From contig CAUYLG010017863.1 in NCBI GenBank assembly GCA_963573385.1, forward strand, positions 1-64,000: a DNA stretch of 64,000 nt. The letters are read 5' to 3'. This document shows, piece after piece, positions 18,103-32,330 of the stretch; positions within the stretch are counted from its first letter, which is position 1, and each line of letters begins with the position of its first letter. The notes under the pieces were generated by a model. That model did no database searches and was not told the origin of the DNA. It was given only the letters and a program-made list of their open reading frames with translations. This DNA comes from Cacajao melanocephalus. Its lineage: Eukaryota; Chordata; Mammalia; Primates; Pitheciidae. Position numbers and translations under genes: made by a program.

Positions 18103-18966
18103 GGTATTGGGATGTGCTGCTTGTGGCCACAGGGCCACATGTGGACTTTCCTGTATGATAAGGGAATTCCTTCAGTCTTTCCGGCCGTAGTTCCAGGGGT
18201 CATGACTAAGTTCTCTCCCTCTTTCTGCCCTCACTGATACTCAACCTAAAACCAAGATGAGTTTTGCAAACCAGAAGCAAGATTCCTTTGTGCGAGGAGT
18301 GATTGTCATCTCTAAAACTGGAGTTTGCGTCCTTGTGTGCATTTGACTGCTCAGCTTAATAGCTTTAGAGATTTGTGCTCCCATGCATCCAGTCTTCTTA
18401 GCATAACTTGATATAAGCCGATTCTGAGAGTGGGCGCTGACATAAGGAAGTGTTTTTTACAATCCACATTGTGAAGGTCAGGAGGTTTGCTACAGGAAAT
18501 AAATACAAGAAGGGCAGTGGCCCACTGGTGTTGGGTCTCCTGAAAGTGAGTTGTGTTCTACCCTTCCCGCTCATGTCACAAAGTCCAGAGAAACATCCCC
18601 TAATCTGATTGTGTATTTCATTTTAAAGGAATCCTCATCGTCTCCGAGGATGTAGAAGATTTCTCTTGGGCTTTGGAAAGAGGTCAAAGCCTGCCCCAAG
18701 GTGTTCTCTGTTATCATTTGGGGCACCTGTTGTTAGCAGAGAGCAAGGTGATTTAATATCAGTGCTTGTAAACCAACTGCCGGATGACTTGCTGTGTGTT
18801 CAGGAGCTGAGTAGCAGCTGCTTAGTTTAGACTTTCCAATCTGCCCTTGATCCCACTCAGCCCTTTGCACACATGAACATTCCTGCTGGCCCCTGTAGGC
18901 CCTGGGTGTGTGGTTCCTCTGGATAATGGACAGGACTGGACAGGAAATATTTCACAACCCTGCTTC
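18103..18966. other. Unique sequence, no repeat seen
   Basis: About 860 bp free of recognisable repeats in an Alu-dense area. No exon recognised. Confidence 0.4.
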
Positions 18967-19510
18967 TGTGGAGAGGGAGTGTCTTAGAATCCCCAAGACC
19001 ACCCCCAGGTTCTGTGATTCACTAGGAGGACTCACAGGACTCAGCATAGAGTTGTACTTTGGCTATGATTTATTACAGCTCAAAATGCAAAGCGAAATGA
19101 AACAAGGGGAAAAGTACAGGAGCAAAGTTCAAGGAAAGCAGGCACAAGCTTCCAAGGCTTTCTCTTCCAGTGGAGTTACACATGATGTGCTTAATTCCCT
19201 GGCACCTAGTTGTGACCACACGTGTGAAATGTTATCAACCAGGGAAGCTTGTTAGAGACTCACTGCCCCAGGTTTTTACTGGGGGATTGTTACACTGGCA
19301 TCTTCTGCCTACCAACTACCCAAATTTCAGATTCACACAAGGAAAGCAGCTGTTCAGCATAAACCATATGGTTTGTACAGTTTAGGGACAGTGTGAGACT
19401 CTTACCAGTCCTGATAATGGTGGGAATCCAAATTCTCAGGCATGAGCTGAGAGCCACCTTGTAAGCAGATCTTTCAAAAGATAACAGTCAGGCTTGCTAT
19501 GTTACTTTTT
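18967..19510 (-). mobile_element. Probable ERVL/MaLR-type LTR remnant
   Basis: Reads like an old LTR in reverse: TGTGGAGAGGGAGTGTCTTA at one end, 'ggaggactcacaggactcagcatagagttgtac', 'ggctatgatttattacagct' (AATAAA on the minus strand) and 'accagggaagcttgttagagactcactgcccc'. Family and right border are uncertain. Confidence 0.5.
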
Positions 19511-19702
19511 GGATGGGGATGAGACTGGCAGTTGAGGATGGTGCTGGGGACCCCTGAACCTAGGTAAGGGATCTGTTAATGCAGCCTCAGAGCCTGGTGC
19601 TGCAGGAGAAGGTGGAAGTGAACTGGGGTTTTGCACCTAGATCCTGGGTTCAGAATGATAACTGAGATTTCCACACTACAAGGATAGAGAAGGGTGGAAA
19701 AG

Positions 19703-20003
19703 GCCAGGTGCGGTGGCATGTGCCTGTAGTCCCAGCTACTCGGGAGGCTGAGGTGGGAGGATCGCTTGAGCACAGGAGTTCTGGGCTGTAGTATGCTATG
19801 CCAATCTGGTGTCCACACTAAGTTTGGCATCAATATGGTGACCTCCCGGAAGCGGGGGACCACCAGGTTGCCTAAGGAGGGGTGAACTGGCCCAGGTCGG
19901 AAATGGAGCAGGTCAAAACTCCCGTGCTGATCAGTAGTGGGATCGTGCCTGTGAATAGCCGCTGCACTCCAGCTTGGGCAACATAGCGAGACTCTGTCTC
20001 TTT
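19703..20003 (+). pseudogene. RN7SL-P: 7SL RNA (signal recognition particle RNA) processed pseudogene, full length
   Basis: The first ~100 nt are Alu-like, but from GGAGTTCTGGGCTGTAGT onward the 7SL-specific S domain follows: 'gcatcaatatggtgacctcc', 'gggggaccaccaggttgcctaagg', 'ggcccaggtcggaaa', 'caggtcaaaactcccgtgctgatcagtagtggga'. It closes with the Alu-like 3' end GCAACATAGCGAGACTC.GTCTC. Differences from the functional RNA are mostly CpG transitions. It has an A10 tail and a 17-bp TSD AGAGAAGGRTGGAAAAG (19,686-19,702 and 20,015-20,031, one mismatch), so it is a retrocopy. No gene number is claimed. Confidence 0.93.
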
Positions 20004-20269
20004 AAAAAAAAAAGAGAGAAGGATGGAAAAGAGTCCAAAGTCCTGTGCATTCATTAATCCATTTATTCATTCTTAACAGGGTCTTATCAATGCCTATACC
20101 CTTTGAGGCACTGTGCCAAGGTGCTAAGGATACCATGATGAACAGGGAAAGTCTCTGCCCTCATGAGACCCACTTCTAGAGGGAATGAATGAGTAAAGGT
20201 GCAGTTACATTCATTGCTATGGGGATATATACCAAGGGCCCTAGGGTACCCACCTGGTAGGCTTAGTGG

Positions 20270-20420
20270 GAGTCAGAAGACATGAATTTTATAATCAGGC
20301 CAACCTGGATAGGAATCACACCTCTACTGTTTATTACCTATATGCCTTGGGCAAGCTTCTTAGTCAGTTGGTGCCTAGATTTCTTCATTTCTTCATCTAA
20401 CAACAGAGAGAATGTATAGT
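20270..20420 (+). repeat. MIR
   Basis: 'ggccaacctggataggaatc', 'cttgggcaagcttcttagtcagt' and 'tttcttcatttcttcatct' follow the MIR core in plus orientation. Confidence 0.6.
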
Positions 20421-20422
20421 GG

Positions 20423-20993
<571 letters not shown>

Positions 20994-21089
20994 CATTTTT
21001 CTGGCTCTTGAAGGCACTCTTTGCCTGGATGCCCCAGATTTCTTTTGTCAGCCTAAGGAATGTGTACTCCTATTACTGAGACCCAACTC

Positions 21090-21330
21090 CCGTACCTTCT
21101 CTTTTCTGTCTTTCTCTTTCCCAAGCCAAGCCCCTCAGACAGGATTGTTCATTCTTTCTTTTGTCCTACCCTGGATCCATGGTCACTCGCATCCATATTA
21201 CAGCATGCTAGTTTGCAGTTGCTTGTTGCTCCATTAGACTGGGTGATTCTTGAGGGCAAGGATGGTTTGGTGTTACTTGAATCTCCAGTATCAATCAAGA
21301 GTGTTTGATAGGGAGCTGCTGCTCAGGGGA
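21090..21330 (+). repeat. L2 3'-end-like fragment
   Basis: 'ctccattagactgggtgattcttgagggcaaggatggt' resembles the L2 3'UTR. The upstream part is weaker. Confidence 0.45.
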
Positions 21331-21860
21331 TGTGGAGGGAAGGAATGAATGAGTGTGGAGTTGAACTAGAAAACCAAACATGAAATGGATACAGTGTCAG
21401 CAAAATAGGTCTCTGCCCTCAGAGCAGAGCTGACAGTCTGGAGGAGACAGACGGTGAACAGGTAAACATTAGTATAACAGTTAGAGACTGGGCAGTGACA
21501 CAAGTCCAGTGGCAGGTGCAGGGAGTCTCCCTGGAAGAGGGAGAAATGGGAGGTTGGAATGTTGACACCCTGGGCAATGTGGGGTTGTTGTCTGGAGTGT
21601 GGGTGGTGGTGGAGGCCTGAAGGGCTGGTCATGTGCGGTGCACATCTGGAGAGCTAGGAGTCCTCCAGATGAGGTGGATAGTGGAGCAGTGGTCACTGGC
21701 ACCTCAGCTGCCAGAGGGCAGGACTGCAGCAAGATCTAAGTGTCCACTTGGAAGGCTGATGTAGTCCACTCAAGCAAGACAAATGGGAGTCAAGGAACCC
21801 AGGGTCAATAGAGGAAGTATGACCCAGCGAGCTGAAAGATCTGTCTGAGTTGGGCCTACG
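21331..21860. other. Unassigned sequence
   Basis: G-rich on the plus strand, no repeat named. Minus-strand frames of 83-88 codons have no recognised domain. Confidence 0.35.
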
Positions 21861-21865
21861 ACCTA

Positions 21866-22266
21866 TGCCTTAGTCAGCTCAGGCTGCTATAATGAAGTAC
21901 CAGTGACTGGGTGGTTTGAGCAACAGACATTTGTTTCTCAGCACTCTGGAGACACGAGGTTAAATACCAGGTGCCAGCATGGTCGGGTTTGTGGTGAGGG
22001 CTCTTTTCCCGGCTACCTTCTTGCTGTGTGCTCACATGGTCTTTCCTGGGTGCACTGAATATGGAGGGAGAGAGAGGGAGAGTGATCTGTCTCTGTCCTT
22101 CTCCCTCTTCTTGTAAGTACACTAATCCCATCATGAGGTTCCCACCCTCATGAGCTCATCTAAACCTAATTACCTCCCAGAAGTCCTATCTCCAAATATC
22201 ATCACACTGGGAATTAGAGCTTTACCATATGAATTTTGGGGAGATACAAACATTCAGTCCTCAGCA
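21866..22266 (-). mobile_element. MaLR solo LTR (MST/MLT1 type)
   Basis: Reverse-complement match: TGCCTTAGTCAGCTCAGGCT, 'gctataatgaagtacca', 'actgggtggtttgagcaac', 'catgaggttcccaccctcatgagctcatctaaac', ending 'cagtcctcagca'. A 5-bp TSD ACCTA/ACCCA (21,861-21,865 and 22,267-22,271) marks the edges of a solo LTR. Confidence 0.8.
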
Positions 22267-22339
22267 ACCCAAGCCAATAACTGTTTGCTGAGTAAATAAT
22301 CATGGCTGGCTCTCTAATAACACTTTGGACAGGCCAGGA

Positions 22340-22525
22340 CCTAAGTGTTCTGCGTATAGTCATTAAATTTCATTCTCAGACAGTCTCACCAGGTAAGTGC
22401 CATTATCCCAGTTTACAGATGAGGAAACCCAGGCCCTGAAGAGTTTAAGTGATTTGCTGAAGGCCACACAGCTAATTAAGTGTGAAGCTGCTATTCTGAC
22501 CCAGGCAGTCTGCTTCTAGAGTCTA
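22340..22525 (-). repeat. MIR
   Basis: 'cccagtttacagatgaggaaacccaggccctgaagagtttaagtgatttgctgaaggccacacagct' is the reverse of the MIR core. Confidence 0.8.
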
Positions 22526-22528
22526 GGT

Positions 22529-22828
22529 TGTTGTTGTTGTTTGTTTTTTGAGGCAGAGTCTTGCTCTGTCACTAGGCTGGAGTGCAGTGACATGATCTCG
22601 GCTCACTGCAACCTCTGCCTCCCAGATTCAATGATTCTCCTGCCTCAGCCTCCTGAGTGGCTGGGACTACAGACACGTGCCACTCCACCTAGCTAATTTT
22701 TGTATTTTTAGTAGAGACGGGGTTTCGCAATGTTGGCCAAGCTGGTCTCAAACTCCTGGCCTCATGTGATCCATCTGCCTCGGCCTCCCAAAGTGCTGGG
22801 ATTACAGGCATGAGCCACAGCGCCTGGC
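22529..22828 (-). repeat. Alu, full length
   Basis: Antisense AluS-like element with a (TTG)n tract at its tail (22,531-22,548). Confidence 0.95.
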
Positions 22829-22993
22829 CCAAGAGACATCATTTGTTTTTTATGTCAATTCAAATTTTATACCACCAAGAAACTTTTATCTTTGCCTTGT
22901 AACTGTGGTCCACAGAACCAATAGTAGAAGAAAGTGTTTTGCAATTTCAAATGTGTCTCGTGGCTGAACTGCTGACAAAAAATATGTTTTTTA

Positions 22994-24000
<1,007 letters not shown>

Positions 24001-24001
24001 T

Positions 24002-24322
24002 TTTTTTTTTCCTTTCTTTTTCTTTCTTTTTTCTTTCTTTGACAGGGTTTTGCTCTGTTGCCCAGGGTGGAGTGTGCAGTGGTGCCATCATGGCTCACTG
24101 TGATGTCTGCCTCCCAGGCTCAAATGATCCTCTGACCTCAGCCTTCTGAGTAGCTGGGACCACAGATGCGTACCACCAGGCCCGGCTTATTTTTGTATTT
24201 CTTGTTGAGATGGAGTTTTTTCATGTTGCCCAGGCTAGTCTCAAACTCCTGGACTCAAATGATCTGCCTGTTTCAGCCTCCCAAAGTGCTGGGAATACAG
24301 GCTTGAGCCACCGTGCCCAGCT
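24002..24322 (-). repeat. Alu with CT-rich tail
   Basis: Antisense old Alu. Its tail has decayed into a CTTT-rich pyrimidine tract (24,001-24,041). Ends GTGCCCAGCT. Confidence 0.9.
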
Positions 24323-24427
24323 GAACTTCTTTTTTTTTCAAGGGACAGAATCTGGCCTTGAGAAGAAAAAAGAGACTTTCCAGCTTTTCTTCAAGGTCTT
24401 TGAATCTCTTTCTGTGCGTCCCCAGAT

Positions 24428-24465
24428 CCTCATCTTGTCATTTGCAGCTCATCTTGTCATTTGCA
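24428..24465. repeat. Short tandem duplication
   Basis: CTCATCTTGTCATTTGCA occurs twice almost back to back, in otherwise unique sequence. Confidence 0.8.
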
Positions 24466-24679
24466 TCAGATCTTTCCTCCTTCTTCCTCTACTTTGACAG
24501 GTAATATCCTAGCAAACTCCATTTCTTTCTTGTGACAACGCACAGTCATTTCATTTCCTGTCTCCGGAAGACTTTGGGCTGCTCAATCTGGACATCTTTA
24601 AGATGACCTATATGACCTATTGGGTCTGCTTTTCTGTTCCGTTCTTCCGCACGGTTAATATAGAATTGATTTTTCTCTC

Positions 24680-24984
24680 AGCCGGGCGCAGTGTGTCTCG
24701 CCTGTAATCCCAGCATTTTGGGAGGCTGAGGAGGGTGGATCACTTCAGGTTGGGAGTTTGAGACTAGCCTAACTAATATGGAGAAACCATGTCTCTACTA
24801 AAAATACAAAAAAAATTTAGCCGGGCATGGTGGCGCATGCCTGTAATCCCAGCTCTCGGGAGGTTAAGGCAGGAGAATCACAAGAACCTGAGAGGTGGAG
24901 GTTGTGGTGAGCTGAGATCGTGCCATTGCACTCTAGCCTGGGCAACAAGAGAAAAACATTGTCTCAAAAAGCAAAACAAAACAG
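24680..24984 (+). repeat. Alu with perfect 18-bp TSD
   Basis: Sense Alu. AGAATTGATTTTTCTCTC is present at 24,662-24,679 and 24,985-25,002. Confidence 0.97.
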
Positions 24985-25002
24985 AGAATTGATTTTTCTC
25001 TC

Positions 25003-25486
25003 CCACTTGGTTGATCAGAGGCATGCTTGACTTTGGAACATCAATCACTTTCCAGCCTCATTGTCTTGCCTGTCTTCAACAAGGTCTCCATCCCCTGATT
25101 CCAACTTATCAGCCCTGTTCTCTTCTCCAAGAGGAACTGGCAGTTCTCTCATCTTGAACCAGCATTCCACCTGTTCCATACCCAGACCCTCAGTGCTGTC
25201 TGGAGGTCCCATGTCCTTCTTGTTTGCTCATAATTGTTGTAAGTGTGTTTTAGCTTCTTCCTCTAGAGTTTGGTTGGATTTGGCTTCTGCTGCCGGGGCC
25301 TAGATTGTTCCCACATATCAGACATCGTCTTATGTTGAGGGAGGAGGATTTTCTTTTCCCAGCTGGTTTGCTATAAAGTATATGATGGGCTCAATCACAG
25401 ATCCAGGCCATCAGGAACTTCTAGGCTTTCACCTTTTTCTATCACAGGACAAAACTGGACGAGAACTTTACAAAAAAAAAAAAAGG
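25003..25486. other. Unassigned unique sequence
   Basis: No repeat or exon recognised. Confidence 0.35.
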
Positions 25487-25955
<469 letters not shown>

Positions 25956-25958
25956 AAG

Positions 25959-26276
<318 letters not shown>

Positions 26277-26282
26277 GTTTTT

Positions 26283-26430
26283 GGCCAGGCACGGTGGCTC
26301 ACACCTGTAATCCCAGCACTTTGGGAGGCCGAGGTGGGTGGATCACAAGGTCAAGAGATCGAGATGATCCTGGCCAATACGGTGAAACCCCGTCTCTAAA
26401 AAAAGAAAAAAAAATGTAAAAAAAAAAATT
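26283..26430 (+). repeat. AluY-like left arm
   Basis: Sense left arm with the Y-type phrase GATCACAAGGTCAAGAGATC, ending CCCCGTCTCT then A-rich sequence. No right arm. Confidence 0.9.
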
Positions 26431-26443
26431 GTATTTTAGTCAG

Positions 26444-26833
26444 TGTTACTGGTTGCATTGTATTTCTCACCTCCAAAATTTATGTGTTCCAGTCCTAACC
26501 TTCAGAATGTGCCTTTATTTGGAGATATGGTCTTTATAGAGGTAATCAAGCTAAAATGAGGCCATTACTATCTAATCCAATCTGTTCTTAAAAGAAGAGG
26601 AAGTTTGGACACTGACACATATAGAGGGAGAGTGATGTGAAGACACGGAGAAAAGATGGCGCTTTGCAAGCCGGGGAGAGCGGCCTGGAGCAGCTCCTTC
26701 CCTCACCGCCCTCGCAGGACCCACCCTCCCATCACCTTGGTCTTGGACTTGTAGGCATGAGATAATGAATTACTGTTGTTTAAGCCACCCAGTCTGTGGT
26801 ATTTTGTTGTGGCAGCCCCAGGAAACTAATTCA
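26444..26833 (+). mobile_element. MaLR-type solo LTR
   Basis: Starts TGTTACTGGTTGCATTGTAT, passes 'caaaatttatgtgttccagtcctaacc' and 'gtttaagccacccagtctgtggtattttgttgtggcag', and ends 'aggaaactaattca'. TSD GTCAG/GGCAG (26,439-26,443 and 26,834-26,838, one mismatch). Plus orientation. A more CpG-rich inner part (26,660-26,720) is unusual but still within the LTR. Confidence 0.75.
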
Positions 26834-26838
26834 GGCAG

Positions 26839-27449
26839 AATAAGAACTTCTACCTAAAGCCAAGAGAGCTATTAGTGCAGCTGATGGCACAGCCACCATT
26901 TCCCATTGATGAGTGGTGAGGGCATGACCAGGTCTCCCATAGCCAGGTGCTTCTGTCTCAAACTCGGCAGTGTCTCCTGGGTTCACCAAGAGCACAGCTC
27001 TGTAGAAGGATGAAGTTCCTCCATAGAGCCCTATACTGCCACAGAGTCCCCTGGGGCCTTCCTGCCCAGCTGGGCCAGTGGTCACTGGGCATGCTTCTGC
27101 CTGAAGTCCAACCTTTGTCTAGAGCAAGCAGGCGACTGCTGCCGGGAGTGTTAGGGGCAGGCCTAGATCTGTATGAAACTCAAACACCCTCAGAGCTGCC
27201 CCAGCCTCCTTCTTTCCTCTGCTTAGTCTTCCATGACTTCAGAGCACCCACCTTGTCCTCCAAATATGCTGAAACACATTTTAAGTCATCGTGGTTCCAG
27301 TTTTAATAGATGAAGCTCGAAGTATGTGAGAGGGCAGAATAGATACACCAAACCCAGTCTGGGGATTCAACCAAAGAAAGCTTTCTGGAAGAAATGAAGC
27401 CACAACTGGTCAGCAAGGAAATTAACATACAATTTACATGGTGTAAATT
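26839..27449. other. Unassigned unique sequence
   Basis: About 600 bp without a recognised repeat. Reading frames of 84 (minus) and 119 (plus) codons overlap here. Neither shows a domain I recognise or a convincing splice context. Confidence 0.35.
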
Positions 27450-27630
27450 ATGTGCTGGATGTTATGTGTGCCAAGTGCTTTCCATGCAATAACTGATTTA
27501 GTTTTTAAAACAACTCTATGAGATAGGCACTCTTCTTAGCCCCACTTACAGATAACTGAGGCAAAGAGACATTGACTCTTCCAAAGTCACACAGCTAGTC
27601 GACTTCAGTCCCAGGCAGTGTGGCCCCTCA
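27450..27630 (-). repeat. MIR
   Basis: 'gccccacttacagataactgaggcaaagagacattgactcttccaaagtcacacagctagt' is the reverse MIR core. Confidence 0.8.
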
Positions 27631-28020
27631 GTTCATGCTACACAGAGGGAGGGGTGTGTCAGCAGGTGCACCATGGGATTGTGTGAACTACTCTCTCCAG
27701 CTGCAATCAGCCGACTGCTGTATCTCAACACATCATAGCTGGTGTAGTCATTAGCAAGTTCCTGATTCTGATGTGCGAGGTGTTCCTTTCCTAAAATTCC
27801 AGAGCAGAGGTGACTGATATTTCCTTCACCCAGTCAATGGCCAAGCCATGCTTGTCTTAAACCAGCTACTGCCAAGATTCTGAATTCTGTGCAACACCTC
27901 ATCGCTCATGTGCTCCCAGGCAAGGGAACTGCTAGAATCCTACACTCTAGGCTCATGGTAGAAACAGCGTAAGATCGATTTCTACCAACAGTAACAGGGA
28001 GCGGTGTTCCCTCACATAAG
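27631..28020. other. Unassigned sequence
   Basis: No gene or repeat recognised. Confidence 0.35.
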
Positions 28021-28034
28021 GAGTTGAAAGTTTT

Positions 28035-28343
28035 TATTTCTTTTTGTTTTTATGAGAGGCGGAGTCTTGCTCTGTCACCCAGGTTGGAGTGCAGTGGTGC
28101 AATCTTGGCTCACTGAACCCTCTGCCTCCCAGGTTCAAGCGATTCTCCTGCCTCAGCTTCCCAAGTAGCTGGGACCACAGGCATGCACCACCATACCCAG
28201 CTAATTTTTGTATTATTTTTTAGTAGAGACGGGGTTTCACTATGTATTGGCCAGGCCGGTCTCAAACTCCTGACCTCAGGTAATCTGCCCGCCTCGGCCT
28301 CCCAAAGTGCTGGGATTACAGGCGTGAATCACTATGCCCAGCT
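28035..28343 (-). repeat. Alu with TSD
   Basis: Antisense Alu. TTGAAAGTTTTT flanks it at about 28,023-28,034 and 28,344-28,355. Confidence 0.95.
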
Positions 28344-28359
28344 TGAAAGTTTTTTAGTT

Positions 28360-28716
28360 CTTAGGACTGAGAATACCCAAAGAATCCATGAATTATTATA
28401 TACATACAAGTTGTTTGGGAAGGGCAGTCAATTAAGCGATTTTAATATTGGCTTTAACTATTCAGTAGCAGAGGTTAAAAATCTTGGAAGTATCACAAGC
28501 ACAAGGGAGGGCATCCTGACTTGGCCCACTAGAGCCAGGCCCTTTCCTCTGCTACCCGCAGCAGGACTCAGGAGCCTGTTTTCCTTTCTTTGTGGTGTTT
28601 TCCACTGCTCCCTCCAGCCCTTGGGTCCCTGTACCCTCTAGCCAGCCTGTCTTTCAGTCTTACTGTTTTTCCCACAAGGACCACTCTTCTTGAAGAGGCA
28701 TTAGGAATGGAAAAAG
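28360..28716. other. Unassigned unique sequence
   Basis: No repeat or exon recognised. Confidence 0.35.
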
Positions 28717-28792
28717 AAGGACAGATGGGAGAGAAGGAAGGAAGGGAGAGACGGCAGGAGGGAGGGAGGAAGGAAAGGAGAGAGGGAAGGAT
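28717..28792. repeat. Purine (GGAA/GGGA) low-complexity tract
   Basis: About 75 bp composed almost wholly of A and G, in GGAA, GGGA and GAGA units, interrupted by a few pyrimidines. Confidence 0.9.
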
Positions 28793-28829
28793 GGTATCTA
28801 TTGTATATGTACACATTATGGCATTTATT

Positions 28830-29270
<441 letters not shown>

Positions 29271-31029
29271 TCTCATGGAACCACAGCTCTCTTTCTCCTG
29301 TGTCGTGGGGGTGGTATCACTGGGGATGCACAGGAATGAGTGAAGGTGTCTTCAAGGTCTCATACCGGGAGAACCAGGAGGTGGATGCACAGAAGCAGGA
29401 AAAGGCAAGGGGCACTGCAGATGGGGCAGGAAACGTGGGTTATTTCCAAAAGAGACTGGGTTGTGCTGGAGGACAGGATTGGAACAATAGATTTGATGAC
29501 ATCTAGTTGAAGGTAATAGTTTAAACTCAGTAGTGAATATGTTCTGAGGATGAATGACTCCGAAGAGAGAAGGCTAGTTTGGGCTGAGCGGGGTGAGTCT
29601 AGAAGAGCCACACTAAGCTTTATTAACTCTTTGGTAATTCTTTTACATCCTGGAATCTGATTTTCTTACAGTGTTTTGGTGGGGCATCTGAGTAGCACAT
29701 ATGTAAAGATACTATTTATGGAAATATTAACGAGGAGAAAAATGAAATGCTTGCATAAAGACAAATGGGTTATTTTCAGTAGAGCTAAAAAAGCAAAAAC
29801 AAAAAAACTGTTTCCCTAACTCTTCTACTTTTAGTTAAAGCTTTTTCCAGCTCCTGAAAAGCAGACCACACCCTATGAAACAGACTGTACAGGGCATTAG
29901 TTCATTTCCATTTTTACACTTCTAAAGCACAGTAACTGTTAAAACACCCAGTGAAGAAGCATAGCCACTGTTTTCCTCCAGAAGAAATAAAGTAGAAATA
30001 TTAGTTCAAAGGAAATGTCAGTCTGATCTGTGAAGCTTTATGTTCAATTTTAATCATCCAGAAAGAGAACTTGAGCATCCTGACTTAAAAGCTATTTTTG
30101 GATCATGTATATTTAAAAACATTTTTTAACAGACACGTGATTTTTAGTTTATAGTTGCAGCTGTAAAGAATTTCTAGAACTCTAAGGGAATTAACCAAAT
30201 AGATGCATATTTCTAAAGAATCGGTAGAATTGTAAAGAAAGGATCATATCTGGAAGGGGTGTTTTAGCTAGATTTATTATTTCCTGTGTTATTATCCTTA
30301 TGTACAATTATGAGGGATTCCACACAAAGATGACAATTTTTAAAAATGAATAAATTAATTAGCAAGTTGAACAGTCTCATTTAGGGAAGAAAAGCAAATT
30401 CTTTCTGTGTATGCTGAGGCAGAATTATTTTCCTAATGAAAGACCCAATTTTAATTTTATATGAAATCATCATAGATAAGAATCACTTTGTAAGAGCTGT
30501 ATGTTAAATGCATCAAAAATTCCTATAAAAATAAAACTTTAAAACATCCCATTTGCAAAATATGTCACTTTTCACTGCAGGAGAACAGCTTCCAATGGGT
30601 AACAAGTTTAAGTTTTTTTCTTATTGTTAGCTCAGGCTTTGTTTCTTATTTGAGAGGGTTGTATAGTAATTTTTATCATGCGTCATCAGAAGTACAATGT
30701 GTTAGAACAATGACTGTTGTGTGAGTATAATTACATCTTCCTGTGTGATTAAATGAGGGCTGTATGGGACCTTTACTCAGAGGTGGCAGCTGTAGCCAAC
30801 CAAGTTCAGCCTATAAAAGAATTCCTGGGACTAACTGGTACGAATTGTTTGCAGAACAACCAGTGGGAGTAATATTCATGAATACTATGGAAATGAAATA
30901 TTCCAAGACCAAATGGTTTAGCCCTTGTATTTTACTTTATTGTGGTCAGATTATACTAATTGTAGAATCAGGCCAAGTGAGGTGGGAGCTCTTAGTCTTC
31001 TGTTGTTTTTGGAAGAAAACTTAGTCTTC
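29271..31029. other. Repeat-free stretch
   Basis: About 1.76 kb with no Alu, LTR or LINE that I recognise; AT-rich, with no exon recognised. It begins the Alu-poor region discussed in the findings. Confidence 0.45.
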
Positions 31030-31085
31030 ATCTATTCAGTCCTCTCATCTTACAAATGGGGAAACTGAGGCTTAGGGAGTAGTTG
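31030..31085 (-). repeat. MIR core fragment
   Basis: 'tcatcttacaaatggggaaactgaggcttagggag' is a reverse MIR core. Confidence 0.65.
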
Positions 31086-31202
31086 AAGGGTTATTTAAAG
31101 TCACCAAACTTTAAACGTTTTTGCTCATATACCCCTGTCAGATTTTTAAGTACACTCTACTATATACATGAATATATTAGGTCATAAATAATGTGCCTTA
31201 TC

Positions 31203-31300
31203 ACATTTCTCTTGGTACTGGTTCCTCAGCTATTATAATGCTAGTGAAGAGCCCTCTCCAGGCAGCAGGGCACATGACTATCGAGAGCTCCATCTTCCTA
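31203..31300. repeat. Local duplicate (copy 1 of 2)
   Basis: About 98 bp from CACATTTCTCTTGGTACTGG to CTCCATCTTCCTA is also present at 32,077-32,175 in the same orientation, roughly 85% identical by eye. Confidence 0.75.
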
Positions 31301-31355
31301 GTTGAAATATATTAGTTCTCAAGGTAAATATTATGAGTATTTAAAACACAAACAT

Positions 31356-31543
31356 TCCTTTTTTTTGTTTTGTTTTGTTTTTTTTTTTTGAGGCAGAGTC
31401 TCTCTCTGTTACCCAGGCTGGAATAAAATGACACAATTATATGTGTCTTCTCATGGAAGCCTTGAACTCCTGGGCTCAAGCAATCCTCCTGCCTCAGCCT
31501 CCTAAAGTGCTAGGATTACAGATGTGAGCCACTGTGCCCAACA
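31356..31543 (-). repeat. Alu monomer-like element
   Basis: Antisense: TTTGTTTTG and T-rich tract, GAGGCAGAGTCTCTCTCTG, then directly to TGGAAGCCTTGAACTCCTGGG. It lacks a middle segment. Confidence 0.85.
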
Positions 31544-31919
31544 ATACTTAAATGTTTAAAGCATGGGAAAAGAAAAGAGGTAATAGATGCTTAATACTTT
31601 CTTCCTGCATCCCAAAGATTGTTGGTATGTGTACCCCATTTTGGAGATTTAGGTCATTTAAGTAAAAAGAAACTTGCTATTGAGGAAAGAGAATCTGTAG
31701 AAGTAGGGTTCAAGATTTGGGGGGATGGGGAAGGGTTTGGGACACTTAACTTTGGATATGTAGGTTAATCAGAGTTACTGCGTAATGACTCGCCTTCTAT
31801 TTTGCTTCCCTTTATGTGTGCGTTTGTTTAATCAAGGAGCAGCATGACTCTTGTATGTTGCCATAGCATATCAAATAGAAAAAAAAATAGCTTGAAGAAG
31901 TTGGTGGGGAAGGAGCTAT

Positions 31920-32330
31920 GTAAGTCAGAACTCTTTTGGAGTGACAGAAACTCAACTAAAATTAAATTTCACAAAAGTCAGTTTATTAGCTTGAATAAAA
32001 CAATAACTGAGAACTCCTAGGGTGACTGACAGTGGCCTTTGGCATAGTTGGATCCAGAAGCTCAAGTGATGTCATGACATTTCTCTTGGCACTGTTTTTC
32101 TCAGCTATTACAATACTAGTGAAGAGCCCTCTCCATGTGGTGGGACACATGACTATCAAGAGCTCCAACTTCCTACTAGCCCTGGTCAGCAAATCCAGTG
32201 GAAAGAGGACATTTCCCTCCTAAGTTCGTATGTTCACCCCAGGGAAGACTAGTTGACCCAGTGTGTGGATCATGTGTACCATGGCCCATTGAGTGGGCCA
32301 CCATGATGGTGGTCCTTTGCCCGTGGACAA
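31920..32330. repeat. Old interspersed repeat holding local duplicate copy 2
   Basis: 'gtttattagcttgaataaaacaataactgagaa', 'catagttggatccagaagctcaagtgatgtcat' and 'aatccagtggaaagaggacatttccctcc' follow a widespread old repeat whose family I cannot name. 32,077-32,175 is the fuller partner of 31,203-31,300. Confidence 0.45.

Noticed and set aside
19703..20003. Initial reading as an Alu
   Set aside because: The middle ~150 bases are 7SL S-domain sequence absent from Alu, so it was called an RN7SL pseudogene.
26831..27306. Overlapping reading frames (84 codons minus, 119 codons plus) in unique sequence
   Set aside because: No domain, splice sites or poly(A) recognised. Lengths are within chance expectation for GC-moderate DNA.
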